Assembly: GCA_946886805.1 (NCBI GenBank) | Contig: CAMPJM010000334.1 | Span: 1 to 5,197, forward strand | Direction: 5' to 3' | Length of the DNA: 5,197 nucleotides | Source of the DNA: an uncultured Flammeovirgaceae bacterium | GTDB taxonomy: Bacteria; Bacteroidota; Bacteroidia; Cytophagales; Cyclobacteriaceae | In this document: piece by piece, positions 1 to 5,197 of the stretch | Numbering within the stretch: position 1 is the first letter of the stretch | Layout of the letters: every line of letters begins with the position of its first letter | Made by a program: the position numbers and the translations under genes | The notes under the pieces: generated by a model | Told to the model about the DNA's origin: nothing | Seen by the model: only the letters and a program-made list of their open reading frames with translations | The model's database searches: none

Positions 1-558
1 CTCTAAGTACGCATTCAAGGGATTTAATATCTTTGCAATAAGTAAATCGGGATTTTTTAGCTTTCGAAGGTTGTTTTTGATGTCTTTGGGTATCCTGTCA
101 AAGCTTAAAGTAGTGGTAGATTCTAAATCTTTAATTAAAGGGTCAATTAAATCAGATTTACCTTTTTCTCGTATTATTTCGTCTCTGAGCTTATATAATT
201 TTAATGCCTCAAAGGCATATAGTGAGTCATCTTCTGCACTTTTTTTGAGATCCTCATGTTTCCATGAAATCTTATGTAGGATAAAATACAGATTGGCCCG
301 GTGTTTCTTTATTCCGTGTTTTTTGCAAACTACCTTTACTTTTTTCCATAATGTAGGGTACGCAGCAAATTTTTCTTTATTAATTAAACCATCAAATCTA
401 AAATATTTGGAAAGGACTTTATAGTTTGGCTCTACGATAACGATCTTCCTCTTTTTCTCGATAAACTTCATATCTTCATCGGATAGTGTCTTTCCGGTAT
501 TTTCTCCGTTTAAAGCATCTATCAAACCTTTCAGTGAATCTCTTTCTGAATCTTCCAT
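1..558 (-). CDS. Unrecognised charged protein, coupled to the tyrosine recombinase (3' end beyond window)
   Basis: An uninterrupted reading frame of 186 codons runs from ATG at 558-556 to the left edge and stays open there, so the C-terminus is missing. The start is chosen because it overlaps the stop of the tyrosine recombinase as TAATG, a classic translational-coupling arrangement, and no other start is needed. The product begins MEDSERDSLKGLIDAL and is very rich in Lys, Asp and Glu. A basic patch with tryptophans and histidines (YPTLWKKVKVVCKKHGIKKH) lies at about residues 67-86. I see no signal peptide, membrane segment, cysteine cluster or enzyme motif; the sequence looks like a soluble, mostly helical protein. 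I do not recognise a family. Co-transcription with the recombinase suggests a role tied to that element (cofactor, regulator or cargo), which is inference. The G+C content is low: 15 of 60 bases at 361-420, for example. That the frame is coding is fairly secure; its function is unknown. Confidence 0.75.
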   Translation of the reverse strand, partial: MEDSERDSLKGLIDALNGENTGKTLSDEDMKFIEKKRKIVIVEPNYKVLSKYFRFDGLINKEKFAAYPTLWKKVKVVCKKHGIKKHRANLYFILHKISWKHEDLKKSAEDDSLYAFEALKLYKLRDEIIREKGKSDLIDPLIKDLESTTTLSFDRIPKDIKNNLRKLKNPDLLIAKILNPLNAYLE

Positions 559-1784
559 TAATCAACAGTTTGTTTATTGAAATAGTCTTCAACACTTTTC
601 AAGGATCTGACTTTCTCACTAGTCTCTATATCATAGTAATGCTTTAACGAATTCACGTCATTTCCTGTTATCGATGCCACTCGATGAATGTCTACCCCTG
701 CGGCCACGCAAAGCATTACAAAAGTTTTCTTCCCGGTATGACTGCTGATTAATTGAAACTTTTTAAACACTTCATCTTTTCTATCCTTACCCTTCCAGGT
801 TGGTATTATCATATTCGAGTTTATCTCCGCAATTTCACACACCGTCTTTAAGTATTCGTTCATCTTCTGATTGCTAATTTTCGGAAGATCACCATTATAC
901 TTTTCGATTATTTCTTTGGCAAACAGGAAGAGGGGAATCTCCAAAGTTTTATTGGTCTTCACCGTATTGATGGATATCACATCATTATTAACATGCTCCT
1001 TTCTTAAATTTGATAAATCACTGAAGCGCAAACCAGTACAACAAGCCAAAACAAACAGATCCCTTACTTTTTCCAGTTTGTCGCTGGGCATTTCTTTATT
1101 TTTAAGCTTCGTGAGTTCTTTATCGGTCAAGAATATCTTTCTTTGATCCCGGACATTATCTTCATTTAGTTTAATATTCTTAAAATCCAGGCTGTCGTAT
1201 TCCCCACCCCAATATTTTTTTTGCAGAAAGGTTTTAACTCTCTTTATGTGGTTGTTTGCTGACCCCGGTGCTAATGATTGTAAGAGAAAGGAGTTGAATT
1301 TATCCAGCAAGTCATAGTTTACCCGTTCTATGGTTATGTTGCTTATCCCCTCGGCCTTCAAAAAGCTTTCAAGCTTACCTTGCGTAACCGGGAAGTGTCT
1401 GGCTGTTGATGCACGGACCGTTTGTTTTTTCTCCTTGACATATTGCTTGAAAAGAATAAAAAAATTATTTTCCTTCGCTACCCTTACCTCGCCCTTCATT
1501 GCAAACCTTACTTCATCAACACTTGGGTTAATGTCTTTGAGCATTAATTCAGAATAGGCCTTTATAACCTCGCCTTCTTTTTTTGTGATCAAACCATTTA
1601 GTGACGTATAGCCTACATATCCTTTTCGAATACGTCCTCTCTTAGGGTCAAAATCTGCAGGGGGAATTTTGACAGCTGTAGAAAATAATGCAGTTTGTTC
1701 GTTATGGCAGTACTGGATATAAACGGTGCACTTTCCTTGACTATTGATTTTACTTTCTCGAATTAAAGTCTTTGTTGTAGCCAT
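558..1784 (-). CDS. Tyrosine-type site-specific recombinase/integrase with substituted catalytic residues
   Basis: The 408-aa product has the length and three-part layout of Bacteroidota phage-type integrases. An N-terminal arm-binding domain spans about residues 1-95 (opening TLIRESKINSQGKCTVYIQY), a SAM-like core-binding domain about 105-205, and a catalytic domain about 215-400. Visible catalytic-domain landmarks are Arg253 in TGLRFSDL, Lys276 in TVKTNKTLEIPL, His349 in SSHTGKKTF and Tyr384 in LKHYYDI. Two expected residues differ: the HxxR arginine is Lys352, and the His/Trp position after ITG is Asn375, nine residues before Tyr384 as usual for the family. An active member would cleave and rejoin DNA through a 3'-phosphotyrosine; these changes may weaken or abolish catalysis. 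The start follows a Bacteroidota-like promoter by 13 nt, and the stop overlaps the next gene. It could be a decaying integrase, a divergent active one, or a DNA-binding derivative. Family assignment is firm; activity is uncertain. Confidence 0.93.
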   Translation of the reverse strand: MATTKTLIRESKINSQGKCTVYIQYCHNEQTALFSTAVKIPPADFDPKRGRIRKGYVGYTSLNGLITKKEGEVIKAYSELMLKDINPSVDEVRFAMKGEVRVAKENNFFILFKQYVKEKKQTVRASTARHFPVTQGKLESFLKAEGISNITIERVNYDLLDKFNSFLLQSLAPGSANNHIKRVKTFLQKKYWGGEYDSLDFKNIKLNEDNVRDQRKIFLTDKELTKLKNKEMPSDKLEKVRDLFVLACCTGLRFSDLSNLRKEHVNNDVISINTVKTNKTLEIPLFLFAKEIIEKYNGDLPKISNQKMNEYLKTVCEIAEINSNMIIPTWKGKDRKDEVFKKFQLISSHTGKKTFVMLCVAAGVDIHRVASITGNDVNSLKHYYDIETSEKVRSLKSVEDYFNKQTVD

Positions 1785-1797
1785 TCATCTTTTTTAC

Positions 1798-1828
1798 GAA
1801 AGGTAGAGAATGGTCGAGTATTTGTCAA
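1798..1828 (-). promoter_or_regulatory. Putative Bacteroidota-type promoter of the tyrosine recombinase gene
   Basis: Read on the minus strand, TTGACA (1828-1823) is followed, with 20 nt between TTG and TA, by TACCTTTC (1805-1798). This closely matches the Bacteroidota primary sigma consensus (TTG, about 19-21 nt, TAnnTTTG), with one mismatch at the last base. Only 13 nt separate the -7 box from the ATG at 1784, so the transcript would have a very short leader and no Shine-Dalgarno. The remainder of the 115-nt gap (to about 1899) is A+T-rich, and I saw no further clear sites in it. Confidence 0.55.
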
Positions 1829-1899
1829 GTGTTTTGATGTTTTTGTTTGCTTTTATCGGTTTTCACAATTCAATTTATTGTGTTTATGTATGTTTAAAG

Positions 1900-3468
1900 C
1901 TATATTTGGTAATAAGGTTCGAATCCCAGCGGGATCACCTCTTGGGACAAGTCCGAAATAAAAGGATTTGTCCCATTTTTTTTACCCGTTAAGTTGCTGG
2001 TTTGCTGGAAGATAAGTGTTGCTGCCGCGTTCACTCTTGGAGTTCGATGTTCCACTCCGTCAAATAGTAGATTTTCAGGGAACATCGAACTTATGATTTC
2101 CCTCTTTTCGTCCACGGTCCCATTATTATATCGTATATCCAGCCCAGAAAGGTTTTTTAAGCCTCTTTCCAAAAGGCCCTTTATCTCTTTATGCTTATCG
2201 GAAAGCTTGCACAGTCTTTCCTCCAGTTGCTCGATTTTAGAATAAGTATCTTTTTTTAGCATCTGGAAATCGTCATCGTCCAATGTGCCATCTACCTTTT
2301 GAATCCTGGCATTCTGCATCCGTGTGTTCAAACCATCAAGCTGGGCCATCAATTGGCGCCTCTCCATATCCTGCTGCCTCGTCTGGTTCTTAAAATCCTG
2401 GATTACTGAAGCAATATAAACTTCGATCATTCCCGGCTTAGGGATCAGCTCCCCTAACTGTTTTTCGAATGCCTTATTGGCATTCTCGGCTTTATAACGT
2501 ACCTGGCACTTGCTCGAGCAATGATAATAATAGTAATACTTGCCCATTTTGCCTTTTGAAGCGCTTCCTGTAAGCATCCTACTGCATTGAGGGCACTTCA
2601 GGAAGCCCCGCAAAGGAAGGTTGTCCATTGAAACGATCTTCGGTTTCACTGCCCTTTTTCTGCCATCAAGAATTTCCTGAGCTTCCTTAAATAACGATTC
2701 AGGGACAATGGGTTCATGTTGCCCTTTCACGAAATAGCCGCTTTCCTCCTTAAAAGGCGGAATAAATATCTTACCACAATAAACAGGGTTGCGTATGGCT
2801 ACCCAAAAGTTGTTTTTGCTGAACCTGGGATGCCCTTTGGCCTTTTGCTTGACCATTTTCCATATCTGTTCTGTATTGAAGTTGTTTGCCACGACTTGCT
2901 GAAAAGCCCACCGTAACAAAGGGCCTTCTAATTCGTGGACGGCAATGTACTTTTTCTTGTCCTCGGTTATTTTGTTTTTATATCCCAGTGGTGCTGTTCC
3001 CATCCATCTACCTTCTTTCTTTGCCCGGCGCATTCCATAAAACACGTTCAGTGCCCTTCTTTCGTTTTCTACTTCGGGAATGGTAAGATAATGGGAAAGC
3101 ATGATCTTAGATTCTGGAATGGACATGTCCAGTGGCTGCTCAATTGCCTGCGGGTCGACCCTTAAGGTTTTTAGGATATCGATTGTCTGATAAGCCTGAG
3201 AAACGTTTCTGCTGAACCTGTCCCATTTGGTAAACAGCAAAAGTGTGGAGTTCCTGTTATTCCGTTGTTTTCGAAGACTGGTTAATAGTTTTGTCCATTC
3301 CGGACGCTTGAAGGTTTTAGCGGAATAATCTTCGATATAAATATTCCTGACGGTGATGTCCTTTATTTCGCAATGCCGTAATAAACGCTCTTCCTGGTCG
3401 CGTTGTGAGTACCCCTTGTCTGCTTGTTCATCAGTGCTTACCCGGATGTATATGTCTGCTGTTCTCAT
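1900..3468 (-). CDS. Large serine recombinase (site-specific integrase), C-terminus encoded by the att/tRNA remnant
   Basis: The product is a 522-aa large serine recombinase that would integrate and excise the element through a 5'-phosphoserine intermediate. The resolvase-type catalytic domain (about 1-150) starts ADIYIRVSTDEQ with nucleophile Ser11 and Arg9, and carries the KWDRFSRN motif (Asp83, Arg84, Arg87). A recombinase domain follows at about 155-270 (GRWMGTAPLGYK onward). A zinc ribbon has Cys292, Cys295, Cys317 and Cys321, and a charged coiled-coil region lies at about 360-435. ATG at 3468 is chosen because the family begins a few residues before YIRVS. The longer frame from 3552 would overlap the 52-aa gene and add 28 non-family residues. 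Residues from about 495 on (GKKNGTNPF..., ending LGFEPYYQI) are translated antisense through a terminator and tRNA 3' end, so the tail is set by the attachment site. The gene is likely co-transcribed with the 52-aa gene 25 nt upstream. All visible catalytic residues are present, so it is probably functional. Confidence 0.95.
   Translation of the reverse strand: MRTADIYIRVSTDEQADKGYSQRDQEERLLRHCEIKDITVRNIYIEDYSAKTFKRPEWTKLLTSLRKQRNNRNSTLLLFTKWDRFSRNVSQAYQTIDILKTLRVDPQAIEQPLDMSIPESKIMLSHYLTIPEVENERRALNVFYGMRRAKKEGRWMGTAPLGYKNKITEDKKKYIAVHELEGPLLRWAFQQVVANNFNTEQIWKMVKQKAKGHPRFSKNNFWVAIRNPVYCGKIFIPPFKEESGYFVKGQHEPIVPESLFKEAQEILDGRKRAVKPKIVSMDNLPLRGFLKCPQCSRMLTGSASKGKMGKYYYYYHCSSKCQVRYKAENANKAFEKQLGELIPKPGMIEVYIASVIQDFKNQTRQQDMERRQLMAQLDGLNTRMQNARIQKVDGTLDDDDFQMLKKDTYSKIEQLEERLCKLSDKHKEIKGLLERGLKNLSGLDIRYNNGTVDEKREIISSMFPENLLFDGVEHRTPRVNAAATLIFQQTSNLTGKKNGTNPFISDLSQEVIPLGFEPYYQI
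1916..1937 (+). other. tRNA 3'-end fragment (candidate att core)
   Basis: GGTTCGAATCC contains the canonical T-loop TTCGAAT (1918-1924). It is followed by the T-stem 3' strand CCCAG (1925-1929), an acceptor-like strand CGGGATC (1930-1936) and discriminator A1937. An intact gene would need CTGGG before TTCGAAT, but the bases there are TAAGG, so pairing stops after two pairs. No GATCCCG 5' acceptor strand is present in the preceding 130 nt. It is therefore a truncated tRNA end, as left at one junction of an element that integrates in a tRNA 3' end. No CCA is encoded (ACCT follows), which is normal for many Bacteroidota tRNAs. The amino acid identity cannot be told from this part. Confidence 0.75.
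1943..1983 (+). terminator. Rho-independent terminator downstream of the tRNA remnant
   Basis: GGGACAAGTCC (1944-1954) pairs with GGATTTGTCCC (1964-1974) over 11 positions, including one G-U pair, with a possible closing T1943-A1975 pair. The loop is nine nt and is followed by eight T (1976-1983). The T-run lies only on the plus-strand side, so it would terminate plus-strand transcription, fitting a former tRNA terminator. It lies inside the 3' coding end of the serine recombinase, which is read on the other strand. Confidence 0.85.
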
Positions 3469-3493
3469 ATTGGATAAGTTTTGCAGTAGTCGA

Positions 3494-3652
3494 TTATGAA
3501 CTTCTAAGATACTGATTAACTGTAATTTTGGCAAGTTTTCGCATGAAATCAAGAATAATTCTGGCTTCTTCCAGTGTTACTTCCGTTCCATGTTTTTTCA
3601 ATATTTTGACGACCCTTTCTGGAGTTATACCCCTTTCCTCACTTAATTCCAT
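3494..3652 (-). CDS. 52-aa small helical protein preceding the serine recombinase
   Basis: ATG at 3652-3650 and TAA at 3496-3494 bound a 52-codon frame. It begins MELSEERGITPERVVKILKK and ends ITVNQYLRSS. A strong Shine-Dalgarno (GGAGGTGAG) lies just before the ATG; such sites are uncommon in Bacteroidota, and this supports real translation. Two amphipathic helices are predictable by eye: residues about 10-20 (TPERVVKILKK) and about 26-48 (TLEEARIILDFMRKLAKI). The serine recombinase starts 25 nt downstream, so the two probably form one transcript. From memory, small proteins of this look, with an EEA..ILDF.RKLA core, commonly sit next to recombinases in Bacteroidota elements, but I cannot name a family. 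A role as recombinase cofactor, directionality factor or regulator is inference only. Coding status is fairly secure. Confidence 0.8.
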   Translation of the reverse strand: MELSEERGITPERVVKILKKHGTEVTLEEARIILDFMRKLAKITVNQYLRSS

Positions 3653-3661
3653 TTCTCACCT
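3653..3661 (-). promoter_or_regulatory. Strong Shine-Dalgarno of the 52-aa gene
   Basis: On the minus strand GGAGGTGAG directly precedes AA-ATG, and its GGAGGTG core matches the anti-SD complement well. It decides the start of the small gene. It is unusual because neighbouring genes in this window, including the serine recombinase (CCAAT before its ATG), lack a clear SD. Confidence 0.6.
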
Positions 3662-3677
3662 CCATGTCAAAAGCAAA

Positions 3678-3693
3678 AGCCCCAGTAGGGGCT
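3678..3693 (-). terminator. Hairpin terminator or leader attenuator between the 96-aa gene and the recombinase pair
   Basis: AGCCCC and GGGGCT form a perfect 6-bp G+C-rich stem around a four-base loop. On the minus strand it is followed by TTTGCTTTTG, a broken T-run. It starts 27 nt after the stop of the 96-aa gene and ends 25 nt before the ATG of the 52-aa gene. It thus fits termination of the upstream operon, or partial read-through control of recombinase expression. The T-run is imperfect, so efficiency is uncertain. I found no convincing promoter between the hairpin and position 3720. Confidence 0.6.
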
Positions 3694-3720
3694 CGTGATA
3701 TTCACTATAATTAATAACTC

Positions 3721-4011
3721 TTATGATGATACAGGAAAATAAATCTTACTTCCCTGGTTCCTTTTAAAAGATGGCTCATACCTGATGTAGCCATATTCAT
3801 TCAAATCCCGAACACATTTATGATAGGTGGCACTTGCTGAGATCTTTGCGATACGCATGATCTCATAGCTGAACACCTGGACGGGGTTTGCATAATCCTG
3901 TTCTTTCCAATATTGGAGCAATGCAGCATAGATACCGATATGGGTGATACTTATCCTCGGATCCCTTTCAATTGCCAGGAAAAAATCTGATAACGGTTGT
4001 AAGGTATCCAT
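3721..4011 (-). CDS. Small winged-helix DNA-binding-like protein of Bacteroidota integrative elements
   Basis: The 96-aa product begins MDTLQPLSDFFLAIERDPRI. Its N-terminal helix segment (THIGIYAALLQYWKEQ, about 23-38) leads into a helix-turn-helix (EIMRIAKISASATYHKCVRDL, about 50-70) and a basic wing (YGYIRYEPSFKRNQGSKIYF, about 73-92). This matches the fold pattern of small winged-helix regulators and the N-terminal domains of replication or DnaD-like proteins. From memory, near-identical proteins recur in Bacteroidota conjugative elements without an assigned function. It starts 31 nt after the stop of the 317-aa gene, so the two are probably in one operon, and it is the last gene before the hairpin at 3678-3693. 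A role as element regulator or accessory replication/transfer factor is inference. Confidence 0.85.
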   Translation of the reverse strand: MDTLQPLSDFFLAIERDPRISITHIGIYAALLQYWKEQDYANPVQVFSYEIMRIAKISASATYHKCVRDLNEYGYIRYEPSFKRNQGSKIYFPVSS

Positions 4012-4042
4012 ACAGCATTGCTATTTATCCCTTCATTGTTGG

Positions 4043-4996
4043 TCAAGCGATAGATTGGCTTTTCTTTCTCCCCCTCTCCTTTGCCTGTTGAGGTACATCA
4101 GGATCAGCTTTGCCGGCCTTTTGCTTCTCCTTTTGTGTGCTGTTCTTTACCGTATTGCTTTCCCCCTGTGCCTGTTTTTCATCTTTAGTCTGTCTGCTGC
4201 CCAAGCGCTGCATGTTGCTGTCATAAATATTTATGGATTTAAACTGTGGGTTGGCTTCAATAAAATGCTTCTGTTCATTGCCGTTCTGAAGGAATGTTAC
4301 CGACTGCCTGTTGCCTTTATGCAAGGATTCCAGGAGCCGTGCCTTATCTTGTTCATTGCCCAGTTCTTTAATGGGGTGTTTTGCCAATGCATAGTCCAGG
4401 TCGTACCCATAATTCTGGTGGAACTGCTTCAGTTTATAATTTCCATTATTGTCGGTTTGCTTGAAATCCATCTGTACCCAGGCATTGTAGACCTGGCCTT
4501 CTTTATTGGTGAGGTCCTTATTGACTGCCCTGCCGCTCATCAGGTTGTAAGCTTCTTTTAGGGTGATATTCCTGTCCTTGTTGAGATAAAAAGTCTGGGT
4601 CATGATTTCAGGCTTATTTTCCTGTTTCAGTGTCAGGTCGTACTTGTTAAAAAAGTACATATCGCTCTGATCGGATTTCCTAAAATGTAGTGTGGAAATT
4701 ATTTCATCCTTTGCAAAATTCCCCTGATGAAGGAGTATAAATTGTGGGGCTTGCTTTTGCATCCTTTCTTTCAATTCGTTTTCCAGGCCTTCTCCGAAGC
4801 CGGTAAACTTTACCTGGTTGCGCAGGTATTCAAAGTTTTTCTGGTTCATAAGTTTTGTTTTTTGAGTGTTTAATAATTGTTGGTTTTCTATATGCGCTAT
4901 CAATGCCTCGGTAAAAGCATTTCCATCCCGGTCATATAATCCATTGATATCCGGGTCCTTTTTTAAGTCGTTTGATATAGAATGTGCTTTGGCCAT
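4043..4996 (-). CDS. DUF3945-like mobile-element protein of unknown function
   Basis: The 317-aa product looks like the proteins in Bacteroidota integrative elements that carry a DUF3945-like repeat. A conserved core starts at about residue 51 (NQKNFEYLRNQVKFTGFG) and includes FRKSDQSDMYFFNKYDLTL (about 105-123). The DUF3945-like segment is about 205-258, with LLESLHKGNRQSVTF and FIEANPQFKSINIYD. The last 55 residues are low-complexity, polar and basic, ending RGRKKSQSIA. No enzyme motif, signal peptide or membrane segment is visible. The start at 4996 is preferred because it lies five nt after the upstream stop with AAAAGG just before it. Met50 (ATG at 4849) is the alternative, since the recognisable core begins there. 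It is tightly linked to the upstream partial gene and to the 96-aa gene, so it is part of the element's backbone operon. Association with conjugation or plasmid-like maintenance is by context only. Confidence 0.85.
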   Translation of the reverse strand: MAKAHSISNDLKKDPDINGLYDRDGNAFTEALIAHIENQQLLNTQKTKLMNQKNFEYLRNQVKFTGFGEGLENELKERMQKQAPQFILLHQGNFAKDEIISTLHFRKSDQSDMYFFNKYDLTLKQENKPEIMTQTFYLNKDRNITLKEAYNLMSGRAVNKDLTNKEGQVYNAWVQMDFKQTDNNGNYKLKQFHQNYGYDLDYALAKHPIKELGNEQDKARLLESLHKGNRQSVTFLQNGNEQKHFIEANPQFKSINIYDSNMQRLGSRQTKDEKQAQGESNTVKNSTQKEKQKAGKADPDVPQQAKERGRKKSQSIA

Positions 4997-5001
4997 GGCA
5001 T

Positions 5002-5197
5002 TTACCTTTTATTATTTAAAGTTTTGGATCTTACAATTGTCCTGTTGTCTACTTTTAATGCTAAATGCCTGCCGCCGTTTTTTTCCATTAACTGGATGGC
5101 GAGGTACTTTTTATCTGGGATAGTGAATTTGGGCAGGGCAAAGACGAAGACACGTTCCATTTGTCCGGCTACAGTTGTGGTGTCATGGTGCACATAC
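5002..5197 (-). CDS. Unrecognised protein, C-terminal part (5' end beyond window)
   Basis: The frame is open through the right edge and ends with TAA at 5004-5002. It encodes at least 65 residues, including QMERVFVFALPKFTIPDKKY and ALKVDNRTIVRSKTLNNKR. A GTG at 5193 could serve as a start, but no stop lies upstream of it within the window and no ribosome site can be seen, so it is more likely the end of a longer gene. The alternation of hydrophobic and charged residues suggests beta strands. No family is recognised. Only five nt separate its stop from the ATG of the 317-aa gene, so both belong to one operon of the right-hand element. Confidence 0.6.
   Translation of the reverse strand, partial: YVHHDTTTVAGQMERVFVFALPKFTIPDKKYLAIQLMEKNGGRHLALKVDNRTIVRSKTLNNKR

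Noticed and set aside
71..424. Plus-strand frame of 117 codons near the left edge
   Set aside because: It lies opposite the unbroken 186-codon minus-strand frame, which has the coupled TAATG start; the plus product is Ser/Phe/Leu-rich and looks like a shadow.
1895..1917. AGCTATATTTGGTAATA resembling a tRNA D-arm (AGCTCAGTTGGTAGAGC) just left of the T-loop
   Set aside because: The stem bases do not pair, there is no room for an anticodon arm before the T-loop, and no 5' acceptor strand is present, so the likeness is probably chance.
1943..1983. Terminator for the tyrosine recombinase or serine recombinase
   Set aside because: The T-run is on the plus-strand side only, whereas both recombinases are read on the minus strand; it fits the tRNA orientation instead.
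1810..1992. Plus-strand frame of 60 codons spanning the promoter region and tRNA remnant
   Set aside because: It runs through the tRNA end and terminator with no ribosome site or recognisable sequence; open by chance in A+T-rich DNA.
3469..3552. Longer N-terminus for the serine recombinase from ATG at 3552
   Set aside because: It adds 28 residues unlike the family and overlaps the 52-aa gene in another frame; the catalytic domain begins right after the ATG at 3468.
3944..4561. Long plus-strand open frame of 205 codons
   Set aside because: It lies opposite the DUF3945-like gene and the 96-aa gene, and its product is a hydrophobic Leu/Ile/Phe/Cys-rich sequence typical of antisense reading; both minus-strand genes have family-like sequence.
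1..5197. CRISPR array, rRNA, complete tRNA or insertion-sequence transposase
   Set aside because: No regularly spaced repeats, no full cloverleaf, no rRNA-like sequence and no transposase frame with terminal inverted repeats were seen on either strand.

Overview
The window looks like a Bacteroidota chromosome, probably the Chitinophaga/Pedobacter/Sphingobacterium side of the phylum. This rests on the protein families, which are typical of integrative elements in that phylum: a Bacteroidota-type tyrosine recombinase with an N-terminal arm domain, a large serine recombinase, a DUF3945-like protein and a small winged-helix protein. It also rests on a promoter with the Bacteroidota TTG-N20-TAnnTTT layout. 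All genes found lie on the minus strand. The assignment is made from recognition by eye; no database search was run.

Layout from left to right: (1) Positions 1-558 hold an unrecognised charged protein that is open at the left edge. Its ATG overlaps the stop of the next gene by one base (TAATG). (2) Positions 558-1784 encode a 408-aa tyrosine recombinase in which two catalytic positions appear substituted (HxxR to HxxK, and GH to GN). Its promoter lies at about 1798-1828. (3) Positions 1916-1983 carry, on the plus strand, the 3' end of a tRNA gene (T-loop, T-stem and acceptor strand) followed by a strong rho-independent terminator. There is no 5' tRNA half beside it. This looks like an attachment-site remnant of an integrative element. 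(4) Positions 1900-3468 encode a 522-aa large serine recombinase. Its last ~27 residues are translated antisense through that terminator and tRNA end. (5) Positions 3494-3652 encode a 52-aa helical protein with an unusually good Shine-Dalgarno, 25 nt ahead of the serine recombinase. (6) A terminator-like hairpin at 3678-3693 separates that pair from an upstream operon. The operon comprises a 96-aa winged-helix protein (3721-4011), a 317-aa DUF3945-like protein (4043-4996) and the C-terminal part of a further gene (5002 to the right edge).

Interpretation (inference): the right side (about 1916 onward) is the end of an integrative/conjugative or mobilizable element. Its serine recombinase sits at the very end and reads into the tRNA-derived att core. 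The left side (1 to about 1915), with a more A+T-rich composition and a tyrosine recombinase, is a different unit: either a second element in tandem at the same tRNA or flanking island DNA. The serine recombinase and its 52-aa partner would handle integration and excision. The 96-aa and 317-aa proteins belong to the element's backbone, but their functions are unknown. The most novel parts are the recombinase whose C-terminus is written by the att site, and the tyrosine recombinase with altered catalytic residues that is translationally coupled to an unknown gene.
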